A DNA stretch of 64,000 nucleotides from Peteryoungia algae (GTDB lineage: Bacteria > Pseudomonadota > Alphaproteobacteria > Rhizobiales > Rhizobiaceae). The notes under the pieces were generated by a model, which saw only the letters and a list, made by a program, of their open reading frames with translations, did no database searches and was not told the DNA's origin. The position numbers were made by a program, and so were the translations under genes. Every line of letters begins with the position of its first letter. Positions within the stretch are counted from its first letter, which is position 1. Shown in pieces: positions 45,746 through 55,812 of this stretch. The DNA is taken from positions 620,001 through 684,000 of the forward strand of contig NZ_CP128477.1 of NCBI RefSeq assembly GCF_030369675.1, in the 5' to 3' direction.

Positions 45746-46360
45746 TCAGGCGGCCTCGGCCAGTTCCACGACCTTGGCCTGTGCAGCCGCGACGGCCTTT
45801 TCGGCTGCTTCCGGGCCGTAGGCCAAGCCTTCGACATAGACCGTTTCGACAAGATCAATGCCGAGGAAGCCGAGGACCGTCTTGAGGTAAGGCACCGCGT
45901 GGTTCATCGGCGCACCGGGACCGGAGGAATAGACGCCGCCGGCGGCCAGTACGAGATAGGCCTTCTTGCCCTTGGCAAGACCGACCGGACCGTTTTCAGT
46001 ATAAGTGAAGGTGAGGCCGGCACGAGCGACGTGGTCGATCCAACTCTTCAGCGACGAATAGATGTTGAAATTGATCAGGCCGGTGCCGATGACGATCGTG
46101 TCTGCGGCCAGGAGTTCGGCAACGAGCGCGTCGGACAGGACAACGGATTCGGTTTCTTCGGCGGTGCGGGCATCGGCCGGCTTGCGGATGGCGGCGGTGA
46201 AGATGCCGTCGACATGGTCGAGCTGGGTCTCGACAAGATCACGGCGGACCAGCGCGCCACCGGTCTGCGCTGCGAATTTCTCGGCGAGCTGGGATGCAAT
46301 CGAGTTCGAGAGGGAGTCAGAGCCGCGTGGGCTGGAAGTGACGAGAAGGATGGACGACAT
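45746..46360 (-). CDS. azoR: FMN-dependent NADH-azoreductase
   Basis: The 204-residue flavodoxin-fold protein begins MSSILLVTSSPRGSDSLSNS, contains INFNIYSSLKSWIDHVARAG (FMN ring pocket) and AAGGVYSSGPGAPMNHAV, and is typical of AzoR/acyl-carrier-protein-phosphodiesterase-type quinone reductases. It should reduce azo dyes and quinones with NADH. ATG 46360 (AGGAA 6 nt upstream) gives the true N-terminus. It diverges from a LysR gene that probably controls it. Confidence 0.93.
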   Translation of the reverse strand: MSSILLVTSSPRGSDSLSNSIASQLAEKFAAQTGGALVRRDLVETQLDHVDGIFTAAIRKPADARTAEETESVVLSDALVAELLAADTIVIGTGLINFNIYSSLKSWIDHVARAGLTFTYTENGPVGLAKGKKAYLVLAAGGVYSSGPGAPMNHAVPYLKTVLGFLGIDLVETVYVEGLAYGPEAAEKAVAAAQAKVVELAEAA

Positions 46361-46489
46361 GGCAGTTCCTCGGATGTTGGAGGGCCCTTGGGAGCAGGCC
46401 TGCCATGCATGTAATCCTGCGCACCTATCGATGAAACTGTGATAATGTAGATCGGTCTTATCGAACAATTGGATGGATGCTCGAAAGCC

Positions 46490-47428
46490 ATGGATGCCAA
46501 CCCCACCCTCGACCAGCTTCAGGTCTTTCTCGCAGTGGCCGATGCCGGCAGCTTTTCGGCCGCCGCCCGCCTGCTCAACCGGGCGCAATCCGTGGTGAGC
46601 TACACGATCGGAAACCTGGAGAGCCAGCTCGGCGTATCACTCTTCGAACGGACCGGCACGCGCCAGCCAAGGCTGACCGAGGAGGGCAGGGCGATGCTGA
46701 CCGATGCGCGCCGGATCGTTGGCGACCTGCAGGTGATGCGCGCCAAGGCACGCAGCATGCGTCAGGGCCTGGAGGCCGAACTGTCGATCGCGATCAGCGT
46801 GCTCGTGCCGATGCCGGCGGTGCTTGCGGTGCTCCGGGAATTCCAGACCGAGTTTCCCTCCGTCTCCCTCAGGCTTGAAGTGGGGGAGCTCGGCCGGCTT
46901 GTGGAACTGGTCCTGAGTGGTCGGGCGACAATCGGCATCGGTGGCGCGCCCCTACGTCAGGACGATACACTGGTCGCCGACCGCATCGGCCACAGCTTTT
47001 TGCTGCCGGCCGCCGCAGCCGACCACCCGCTGGCGGCCCGCAAGGTCAAGCTGTCGCTGCGGGACGTGCGGGAGGAAACGCAGATCGTCGTCAGCGATGC
47101 CTCGGACCTGACCCAGGGGCGAGACTTCAACGTCCTCTCTTTCAAGACCTGGCGGGTGAGCGACATGGCGACGAAGCACCAGCTCATTCGCGGCGGCCTG
47201 GGCTGGGGCGGGCTGCCGGTCTCGATCATCCACGAGGACCTGGCGCAAGGCCGGATCGTGCATCTCGACCTGCCGGCCTATGAGCAAGGGGCGTACAACC
47301 TCCATGCCATCCGCAGGGCCGACAATCCTCCGGGACCCGCCGGCCTCTGGCTGATCCGCGCATTCGAGGAGCATCTGTCGAATTGCCCGGCAGAATTTCC
47401 GTCGCCCCTTCTTTCCGAAGCGGTTTAA
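46490..47428 (+). CDS. LysR-family regulator divergent from azoR
   Basis: The 312-residue regulator has a winged helix-turn-helix at 6-65 (FLAVADAGSFSAAARLLN and QSVVSYTIGNLESQLGV) and a co-inducer domain (about 95-300). ATG 46490 gives the usual N-terminus; TTG 46469 is possible. The 129-bp divergent gap with azoR likely holds its operator. Redox-active quinones or azo compounds may be inducers, an inference from the neighbour. Confidence 0.92.
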   Translation: MDANPTLDQLQVFLAVADAGSFSAAARLLNRAQSVVSYTIGNLESQLGVSLFERTGTRQPRLTEEGRAMLTDARRIVGDLQVMRAKARSMRQGLEAELSIAISVLVPMPAVLAVLREFQTEFPSVSLRLEVGELGRLVELVLSGRATIGIGGAPLRQDDTLVADRIGHSFLLPAAAADHPLAARKVKLSLRDVREETQIVVSDASDLTQGRDFNVLSFKTWRVSDMATKHQLIRGGLGWGGLPVSIIHEDLAQGRIVHLDLPAYEQGAYNLHAIRRADNPPGPAGLWLIRAFEEHLSNCPAEFPSPLLSEAV

Positions 47429-47458
47429 GGAATCGATTCAAGCCTTTGAATCGATTCC
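47429..47458. terminator. Perfect 13-bp palindrome with four GANTC sites
   Basis: GGAATCGATTCAA and its exact complement are separated by GCCT and begin right after the LysR stop. Both arms carry GAATC and GATTC, the target of the alphaproteobacterial CcrM adenine methylase. It sits between convergent genes (LysR and cpdB) and can end both transcripts, though there is no long T-tract. Confidence 0.6.
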
Positions 47459-47494
47459 CAACCCGTTGATCCGCAACGCGCCGAAGCTCGGCCG

Positions 47495-49483
<1,989 letters not shown>

Positions 49484-49683
49484 GGGGGCCTCACGAAGAA
49501 CTGGTTCTGAAAGCGAAGGAGGTTAAGTCGCTTTCCAGAGGCTTGCACCTGGAAAATGACAGGGGTGAGACATGGACGGATCCAATGCAACCCATGCTAG
49601 ATGGTGGTTGAATAGTAGCGCAAAGATTGATTTTGCCCGGCCTGCGAGGTATTATTCTCTTGTCATCGATGGGGGATCGACTC

Positions 49684-50481
49684 ATGCCATGGCTCAACAC
49701 GGCATTTTTTGCAGGTGCAATCGGCGGAATGTCGCCTGAACTGGCGCGGATCCTGGTTCGTGCCCAGGGAGGGCAGATCGCGGACTGGTTTGAGAAACTT
49801 GCGCAAGAGCCCTGGCTCTCGATCCTGGCACCGATAGCCGGTTCGATCGCCATCCTGGTTTTGTTGGGCCTCATCGGCGGGATCGTGGCCCATTACGGCA
49901 ATGAGCCGAACATCAGCAAGGCATTCGTGCTCGGCGTTGGCGCGCCCGCCTTTCTGCTTTCGACTGCCGGTGCGATTGCCCCGGTCAAGGACGTTGTCAA
50001 AGACACCGAGGTCAAGGCCGTCAGCGTGGAGATCGATCCAAAGCCAACGGAGCTCTTGAACTACCTGGGCGAAATACTGGTCACGACGGGGCATGCTCAG
50101 GATCTCCCGTCAGAGGCTGCCCTCGCACCTCAGCTGATCTTCGACACGAAGGCGATTGCCGGAGCTTGCCCGGCATGCCGCGTGGAATTCCAGGATTCGT
50201 CCGGCAGCGTATTGTCGTCCGAAACGGTTGGAGGCGACAAGGCAACTGTCGTGACGGTACCCGATACCGCAACCTCGGCCATCCTCTCCGGCGTGCCCGA
50301 TTCCAACAGCGCAAAGTTTTCACTGGAGTCTTTGGCGCCGCCCAGTGCGCAAGAAGGCGATCGCCCGATCTCGGTGGAGGTCACCAAAAGCCGAAACTAT
50401 CTCAATGACGTCCTGTATATCCTGGGCAACAGCGCAATCGAACCGTTCGATCTCGAATTGAAGGCTGCCGAGGCCGAATGA
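49684..50481 (+). CDS. Membrane protein of unknown function
   Basis: The 265-residue protein starts MPWLNTAFFAGAIGGMSPELA, with GGGGGA 7 nt upstream. It has a hydrophobic N-terminus, then two membrane segments (about 46-66 and 78-98) and a largely hydrophilic C-terminal half with an A-C-P-A-C cysteine pair (about 165-170). No family was recognised. A longer frame from TTG 49627 lacks a ribosome-binding site. Confidence 0.6.
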   Translation: MPWLNTAFFAGAIGGMSPELARILVRAQGGQIADWFEKLAQEPWLSILAPIAGSIAILVLLGLIGGIVAHYGNEPNISKAFVLGVGAPAFLLSTAGAIAPVKDVVKDTEVKAVSVEIDPKPTELLNYLGEILVTTGHAQDLPSEAALAPQLIFDTKAIAGACPACRVEFQDSSGSVLSSETVGGDKATVVTVPDTATSAILSGVPDSNSAKFSLESLAPPSAQEGDRPISVEVTKSRNYLNDVLYILGNSAIEPFDLELKAAEAE

Positions 50482-50495
50482 CGGGCGCCCACCTG

Positions 50496-50840
50496 TCAGG
50501 TGTGGCCCAGGGATTGATGGAAGTTCCGGAAATAGGCCGTGATCTGAGCGACCGCATTGGTGCTCTGATCGAATTCCAGCCCCATCTTTCCTGCCCTGTA
50601 CCAGCGCACGGTGCAGTCGATCCGACCGAGTTCGGCACACCGCACGCAGACCATCGCGCCGCGCTTGGCCTCTATCCACCCTTCGAGTTGCAGCGCCATG
50701 CCGCTATGTGAAATGTCGAGAATACGCACGTCCAGCCTCTGGCCGATACATTCCAGCGTGCCTCTGATATGACAGCGTAGGCGTTGGCTTCGACGACCGT
50801 CCGGATTGAGTTTGCCAGCAAGCATCTGACTGCGCTCCAT
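50496..50840 (-). CDS. PilZ-domain protein (paralog 1)
   Basis: The 114-residue protein has a PilZ-like c-di-GMP-binding barrel: RRSQRLRCHIRGTLEC, with R-x-x-x-R spacing, then ILDISHSGMAL (D-x-S-x-x-G) and IDCTVRWYRAGKMGLEF. It ends with the QITAYFRNFHQ segment shared with the neighbour paralog. The start may be ATG 50840 or ATG 50825 (GGAG 9 nt upstream). It is a candidate receptor for c-di-GMP, for instance from the Amt-GGDEF-EAL protein, though no link is shown. Confidence 0.85.
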   Translation of the reverse strand: MERSQMLAGKLNPDGRRSQRLRCHIRGTLECIGQRLDVRILDISHSGMALQLEGWIEAKRGAMVCVRCAELGRIDCTVRWYRAGKMGLEFDQSTNAVAQITAYFRNFHQSLGHT

Positions 50841-50995
50841 CAAAACTGATTGGAAGAAACGCAGGAAATCTCGGTCAGGCGCCTTAACGGCATCTGGCCG
50901 AGGTCATTAGAATGCGAGCAGTCACCCTGGCAGATTTAGGGTATTTGACCTGTATTTGCGGGTGTTTACCGTTAATTGCGCTATGGAGGCAGACC

Positions 50996-51331
50996 TTAGC
51001 GCGTGAGAACCGGGCGAACTTCCTGGTGGAAGTTGCGGAAATAGGCGGCGACCTTGGCAATCGAATTGCTGTTGGGCCTGAACATGATGCCGATCCGCCC
51101 GCCATAATTCCAGCGAACCACACCTTCGAGCAGGCCGATATCGGCGTTCTCGATGATGACGGGGCTCCCGGCGGCAGCCGGGAACTTGGACGAGAGTTCA
51201 AGCGCCAGGCCATTGCGCGAGATGTTGACTACGCGTCCATCGGCTTCCTGCTTGAAGTAACGAACCTTGCTGTCGATCCTGCAGCGACTGCGAGGAGATT
51301 TGCGAACATCCATTCCGAGATTATTGCTCAT
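50996..51331 (-). CDS. PilZ-domain protein (paralog 2)
   Basis: The 111-residue protein has RKSPRSRCRIDSKVRY, RVVNISRNGLALEL (N-x-S-x-x-G) and GVVRWNYGGRIGIMF. Its tail IAKVAAYFRNFHQE matches paralog 1, so the two arose by tandem duplication. AGGA lies 8 nt before ATG 51331. The arginine and N/D-S-G motif suggest c-di-GMP binding. Confidence 0.87.
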   Translation of the reverse strand: MSNNLGMDVRKSPRSRCRIDSKVRYFKQEADGRVVNISRNGLALELSSKFPAAAGSPVIIENADIGLLEGVVRWNYGGRIGIMFRPNSNSIAKVAAYFRNFHQEVRPVLTR

Positions 51332-51422
51332 GATGCCGTCCTGATGAGAAGAATGGCGGGAGCTTACGAACAATCCGTAAGAACGGTCTAAATCGGATCA
51401 TTAGGATTTTCAGGACCTCTGC

Positions 51423-51884
51423 TCAAAGCCCCACATTGGGACGCTCGATGACCTCGCGCAGCGCAAAGCTCGAATTGATCTTCACCACATGCGGGAGCGC
51501 GGACAGCCAGTCGCGGTGGATGCGCTCGTAGTCTTCGAGATCCTTGGCGGCCACTCTGAGTATGTAATCATACTCCCCCGACATCAGGTAGCAGACCAGC
51601 ACGTTCGGACAGCGTCTCACGGCCGCCTCGAACTCGGTCAGTGTCTTGGCGAACTGGCCCGACAGCGAGATATGCACGATAACCATCATCTTGTAGTCGA
51701 TCGCCTTGTGCGACAGCCGCGCATGATAGCCGCTGATGACGCCAGACTTTTCCAGCATGTCGTGCCGCCGCGAGCAGGCGGAGGGTGACAAGCCCACCGT
51801 CTCGGCGAGCTCGGCATTGGTCATCCGACCATTCTCCTGAAGCGCCTTCAGAATGGCACGATCGATGGCATCCAGTTCCGCCAT
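51423..51884 (-). CDS. Lrp/AsnC-family regulator
   Basis: The 153-residue protein has an N-terminal helix-turn-helix (DAIDRAILKALQENGRMTNA, ELAETVGLSPSACSRR) and a RAM ligand domain ending INSSFALREVIERP. It diverges from ald (159-bp gap), so it is probably AldR-like: alanine-responsive activator of alanine dehydrogenase. Confidence 0.93.
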   Translation of the reverse strand: MAELDAIDRAILKALQENGRMTNAELAETVGLSPSACSRRHDMLEKSGVISGYHARLSHKAIDYKMMVIVHISLSGQFAKTLTEFEAAVRRCPNVLVCYLMSGEYDYILRVAAKDLEDYERIHRDWLSALPHVVKINSSFALREVIERPNVGL

Positions 51885-52043
51885 TCGTAGAATTCCCCGT
51901 TATTGGCATGCGTCACGCAAGAAGCTGCGAATTCTGTCGCGCTCCATGCCTCATTTTGCAAGGACATTTTACGGGATCGATGGTTGAATTTTAGCATCTG
52001 AAACAAAGCGGCTTCGGCTGCAGATAAAAGAGAGGAACGCTTC

Positions 52044-53162
52044 ATGCGTGTCGGTTGCCCGAAGGAAATCAAAAACCATGAATACCGTGTCGGCCTGACC
52101 CCGGGTGCCGTCAGAGAATATGTGGCGCATGGCCATGAGGTCCTGATGGAAACGGGTGCGGGCGCCGGGATCGGTGCCGATGACCACGCCTACATCGCCG
52201 CTGGCGCGAAGATCGCAGCCTCGGCCAAGGACGTGTTCGAAAAGTCCGACATGATCGTCAAGGTCAAGGAACCGCAGCCCTCGGAATGGGTGCAGCTGCG
52301 TGACGGTCAGATCCTTTACACTTATCTCCATCTCGCGCCGGATCCGGATCAGACCAAGGGTCTGCTCGACTCTGGCGTGACCGCCATTGCCTACGAGACC
52401 GTGACCGATGAACGCGGCGGCCTGCCGCTGCTGGCTCCGATGTCGGAGGTCGCCGGGCGTCTCGCGATTCAGGCCGGTGCCACGGCGCTGCAGAAGGCCT
52501 ATGGCGGCCGCGGCATCCTGCTCGGCGGCGTTCCGGGCGTTCTGCCGGCCAAGGTTACCGTCATCGGTGGCGGCGTCGTTGGTCTGCATGCAGCCAAGAT
52601 GGCGGTGGGCCTCGGCGCCGACGTGACCATTCTCGACCGTTCGCTGCCCCGCCTGCGTCAGCTCGATGATATCTTCGGTGGCCGCGTGCACACGGTCTAT
52701 TCGACGATCGATGCACTGGAGCAGGAATGCTTCTCGGCCGACCTCGTCATCGGCGCCGTCCTCATTCCCGGAGCAGCTGCCCCGAAGCTGGTCACCCGCG
52801 AAATGCTCTCGGGCATGAAGAAGGGCTCTGTCGTCGTGGATGTCGCCATCGACCAGGGCGGCTGTTTCGAGACATCCCATGCCACGACCCATTCCGACCC
52901 GACCTATGTCGTCGACGGCATCGTGCATTACTGCGTTGCCAACATGCCGGGTGCTGTGCCGATTACCTCTGCCCATGCGCTGAACAATGCGACCCTGGTG
53001 CATGGCCTGGCGCTTGCCGATCGCGGTTTGCGCGCCATTGCCGAGGATCGGCACCTGCGCAATGGTTTGAACGTGCACAAGGGGCGCATTACCAACAAGC
53101 CGGTTGCCGAAGCCCTGGGTTATCCGGCCCATGCGCCGGAAGCCGTGCTGAACGTCGCGTAA
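52044..53162 (+). CDS. ald: Alanine dehydrogenase
   Basis: The 372-residue enzyme shows the alanine-binding region [16 protein letters not shown] and the nucleotide loop [20 protein letters not shown] (about 171-190), and [17 protein letters not shown], an Ald signature. It interconverts alanine with pyruvate and ammonium and supports alanine use as nitrogen and carbon source. Control by the divergent Lrp-family gene is likely. Confidence 0.96.
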   Translation: MRVGCPKEIKNHEYRVGLTPGAVREYVAHGHEVLMETGAGAGIGADDHAYIAAGAKIAASAKDVFEKSDMIVKVKEPQPSEWVQLRDGQILYTYLHLAPDPDQTKGLLDSGVTAIAYETVTDERGGLPLLAPMSEVAGRLAIQAGATALQKAYGGRGILLGGVPGVLPAKVTVIGGGVVGLHAAKMAVGLGADVTILDRSLPRLRQLDDIFGGRVHTVYSTIDALEQECFSADLVIGAVLIPGAAAPKLVTREMLSGMKKGSVVVDVAIDQGGCFETSHATTHSDPTYVVDGIVHYCVANMPGAVPITSAHALNNATLVHGLALADRGLRAIAEDRHLRNGLNVHKGRITNKPVAEALGYPAHAPEAVLNVA

Positions 53163-53229
53163 GGGCTGCCTCTCCGGTCGCCTGACGTTGCGTCACGTCC
53201 GCGCATGTCTCGCGTAAACGCGGCCATCT

Positions 53230-53260
53230 GGGCCGGCCATCCCATGGCCGGCCCATTTTT
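53230..53260 (+). terminator. Rho-independent terminator of ald
   Basis: An 11-bp perfect stem (GGGCCGGCCAT / ATGGCCGGCCC, 3-nt loop) is followed by A-TTTTT, about 70 nt after the stop. Confidence 0.88.
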
Positions 53261-53280
53261 ATTGGGGGGTGATGCCAGAT

Positions 53281-54219
53281 TCAGTTCGACAGCGTATCGC
53301 GGCCTCGCGGACCGAACAGCCGCCGCGGCAGTCGACCGTCGATCAGGGCGAGGCCGGCCACGATCGTCGCCATGCCGATGAAGTGCTGCGGCGCGAGTAC
53401 CTCGTCCAGGAAGAGCCAGCCAAGCAGGATCGCGCTCACCGGAATGAGGAAAGTCACCAGCATGAGGTTGGTCGCGCCGGCCGAGGCGAGGATGCGGAAG
53501 AAGAGAATATAGGCAAGCGCCGTCGAGATCAGCGCGATCGCGACGAGAGCAGCCATCGTCGGCAGTCCCGGTGCCGCGAGGGTCCAGGGCTGTTCGATGA
53601 CGAGCGCGAGCGGGATCATCAGCATGGCAGACGCGGAGATCTGACCGGTGGCGGTGACGATCGGGTTAATGCCCATTGCCTTGAATCGTCGGCCATAGAC
53701 GCCGGCGAAGGCGTAGGAGAGTGCGGCTCCGAGAATGGCAAGTTCCGCCATGAAATGCGAGCCGATGCCGGACAGTGCAGACGGCCCGATCATCAGGGCC
53801 ACGCCGGCAAAGCCGACGATCGTTCCGGCGAGGCGCCCGCCGGTCATCTTCTCGTCGCGCGTCAGCAGATGGGCGACCACGACCCCGAACAGGGGCGTCG
53901 TCGCATTGAGGATCGAGGCAAGGCCGCTGGCGATAGTTCCCTGACCCCACACGATCAGCGAGAAGGGGATCATGTTGTTCAGCAGACCCATGCCGAAGAA
54001 GGCAAGCCAGATCTTCGGCGCACGCGGCATCGAGATCCCGGCGAGCCTGAGACCGAGGAGAAGTGCCAGAGCGGCAAGGCCGACCCGCGCCGCAACGATG
54101 GTGAAGGGCGGCAGTTCCTTGACGGCGACCCCGGTGAAGAAGAAGGACCCGCCCCAGATCACCGAGAGCAGCAGCAGGAGGCTCCATTCTGTCGGGTTCA
54201 TGCTTCTGTGCTGTGTCAT
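53281..54219 (-). CDS. EamA/DMT-family transporter
   Basis: The 312-residue protein has about ten membrane helices in two EamA repeats. The first starts LLLLSVIWGGSFFFTGVA; the second contains LSYAFAGVYGRR and LALISTALAYILFFRIL. Members export amino acids and metabolites or have unknown substrates. ATG 54219 overlaps the DUF1203 stop as ATGA. A longer frame would run through the upstream gene. Confidence 0.9.
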   Translation of the reverse strand: MTQHRSMNPTEWSLLLLLSVIWGGSFFFTGVAVKELPPFTIVAARVGLAALALLLGLRLAGISMPRAPKIWLAFFGMGLLNNMIPFSLIVWGQGTIASGLASILNATTPLFGVVVAHLLTRDEKMTGGRLAGTIVGFAGVALMIGPSALSGIGSHFMAELAILGAALSYAFAGVYGRRFKAMGINPIVTATGQISASAMLMIPLALVIEQPWTLAAPGLPTMAALVAIALISTALAYILFFRILASAGATNLMLVTFLIPVSAILLGWLFLDEVLAPQHFIGMATIVAGLALIDGRLPRRLFGPRGRDTLSN

Positions 54220-54722
54220 CTGGATGTTCCGGATTGGGCTGGCGGAGCGGGCGGCGCGAGCCGCTCGATTCGACATTGATAGCAGTTGTTGCGGGCCGAG
54301 CGGACATGAACATAGGCGATGTCGGGATCGCCGAAGAGTGCCTCCGCCCGCACCATGATCGCCTCGGTCGGCACAACGCTGCCACTGCCATAGACGATGC
54401 GATCGTCCGGGCCATATCCGCGCATGATGTAGTCGGGGCTCGCAAGCGCTGGCGGCAGAACCTCCGTCGTCTCGTAGCGCGGACAGGCCACTGCATGCAG
54501 AAAGATCGGTCCGGTCTCGGCATAGGGCTGCAGCTTGGGGAAGGGGCGATAGGCCAGCGTCAGATAGGCTTCGCCGGCAGCGATCTCGGCGAGGCAATGG
54601 CGGCAGGGATAGCCTCCAGGCGAAATGCGGCGTTCGGGCGCAAGACCGTAGGCGTCGACTGCCCCGGCCCGGTAGGAAGCGGCCTCGGTGGAGGACATTG
54701 AAACAAAGCGGACAGCGGTCAT
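54216..54722 (-). CDS. DUF1203 domain protein
   Basis: The 168-residue protein matches DUF1203: YPCRHCLAEIAAGEAYLTLAYRPF, YAETGPIFLHA, CPRYE and a late VRSARNNCYQC region. Histidines and cysteines may bind metal, but no function is known. Overlap with the EamA gene means coupled translation. Confidence 0.85.
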   Translation of the reverse strand: MTAVRFVSMSSTEAASYRAGAVDAYGLAPERRISPGGYPCRHCLAEIAAGEAYLTLAYRPFPKLQPYAETGPIFLHAVACPRYETTEVLPPALASPDYIMRGYGPDDRIVYGSGSVVPTEAIMVRAEALFGDPDIAYVHVRSARNNCYQCRIERLAPPAPPAQSGTSR

Positions 54723-54883
54723 GAAAGCCTCTCGGATGGTTTGAAGGCCGCATTCTCACCCCGGCAGCACCTGCGCCGCCACCCGATTCCTGCGCAGATT
54801 GTTCATGTCAAAAATGGCGTTTTTCTCTCGCTTAACCTCTGCGCTACATAGTGCGGTGATCCAATTTCGGGTGAGGGGCTCCC

Positions 54884-55792
54884 ATGATTTCCTATCAGTC
54901 CGCCGCGGCGGCCGTGCTGGCGCTGTCTGCCGCATGTCTCTTCCAGCCATCCTCGAATCTTCGGGCAGCCGAATTGACCGAGGAACAGGTGCAGGAAGGC
55001 CAGAGATTCGTCGTCAACAACGCGATCTTCATCCTGTTTCACGAGGCGGGCCACATGCTGGTTTCGGAGCTTGGCCTGCCGGTGCTCGGGCGCGAGGAGG
55101 ATGCCGTCGACGCGCTCTCTTCCGTGCTGCTGCTCGGCGCCGAGGACGAGGAGCTCTACACCACCATGCAGGACAGCGCCGATGGCTGGTTCCTGCTGGA
55201 CGAGGCGAATGAAGGCGGTCCGCAGGAGGACGACTTCATGGGGACCCACGGTCTCGACCGGCAGCGGGCCTATGCAATCGTCTGCATGATGACCGGGGCG
55301 AACGGCGAGTTCTTCAAGGAATTTGCTGATTCGCTCGAATTTCCTGCAGAGCGACGGGAAGAATGCGTGCTCGAATACCAGAAGGCGCGCGACAGCTGGA
55401 TGGGCCTGCTCGCCGCCAACATGAAGGATGGCGTGAAGACGAAATTCGAGGTCTCTTACGAGCCGGCCGGCAATGAGGACCTGCAGGGCTTTGCCGATCT
55501 CTTGAAGAGCGCCGGTGCGCTGGAGGCCGTCGCCACGGTTTTCGAAGATGGCTACGCCCTGAAGGACGGGATCAAGATCACCGGCAAGACCTGTGGCACC
55601 GAAAACGCCTTCTGGTATGCAGGCGATCGCGAGATCACCTATTGCTACGAAATGGCGTCTTTCCACGCCGGTCTGATCGCCAACTGGTTCGAGAACCAGG
55701 AGGTGGACGAGACCACCGGCGATGGCGTTGCCGAAGACGAGAGCGCCACGCAGGTCGACCTTGGCACCGTGAAGCTGAAGAAGAAGGAATGA
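54884..55792 (+). CDS. DUF4344 putative metallopeptidase, secreted
   Basis: The 302-residue precursor has a signal peptide (about 1-28). Close after it is AIFILFHEAGHMLVSELG, a HExGH zinc motif typical of DUF4344, with further acidic residues in the FLLDEANEGG region (about 102-111). It ends in a Lys/Glu-rich tail. It is probably periplasmic. GTGAGGGG lies before the ATG at 54884. It ends convergently against the sseA fusion, 9 nt apart. Confidence 0.85.
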   Translation: MISYQSAAAAVLALSAACLFQPSSNLRAAELTEEQVQEGQRFVVNNAIFILFHEAGHMLVSELGLPVLGREEDAVDALSSVLLLGAEDEELYTTMQDSADGWFLLDEANEGGPQEDDFMGTHGLDRQRAYAIVCMMTGANGEFFKEFADSLEFPAERREECVLEYQKARDSWMGLLAANMKDGVKTKFEVSYEPAGNEDLQGFADLLKSAGALEAVATVFEDGYALKDGIKITGKTCGTENAFWYAGDREITYCYEMASFHAGLIANWFENQEVDETTGDGVAEDESATQVDLGTVKLKKKE

Positions 55793-55812
55793 GCGACGGC
55801 GTCACCCGTCGC
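55793..55812. terminator. Short hairpin between convergent stops
   Basis: GCGACGG / CCGTCGC (7 bp) overlaps the 3-prime end of the sseA fusion and follows the DUF4344 stop directly. It is the only termination-like structure available to either gene here. Confidence 0.4.
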
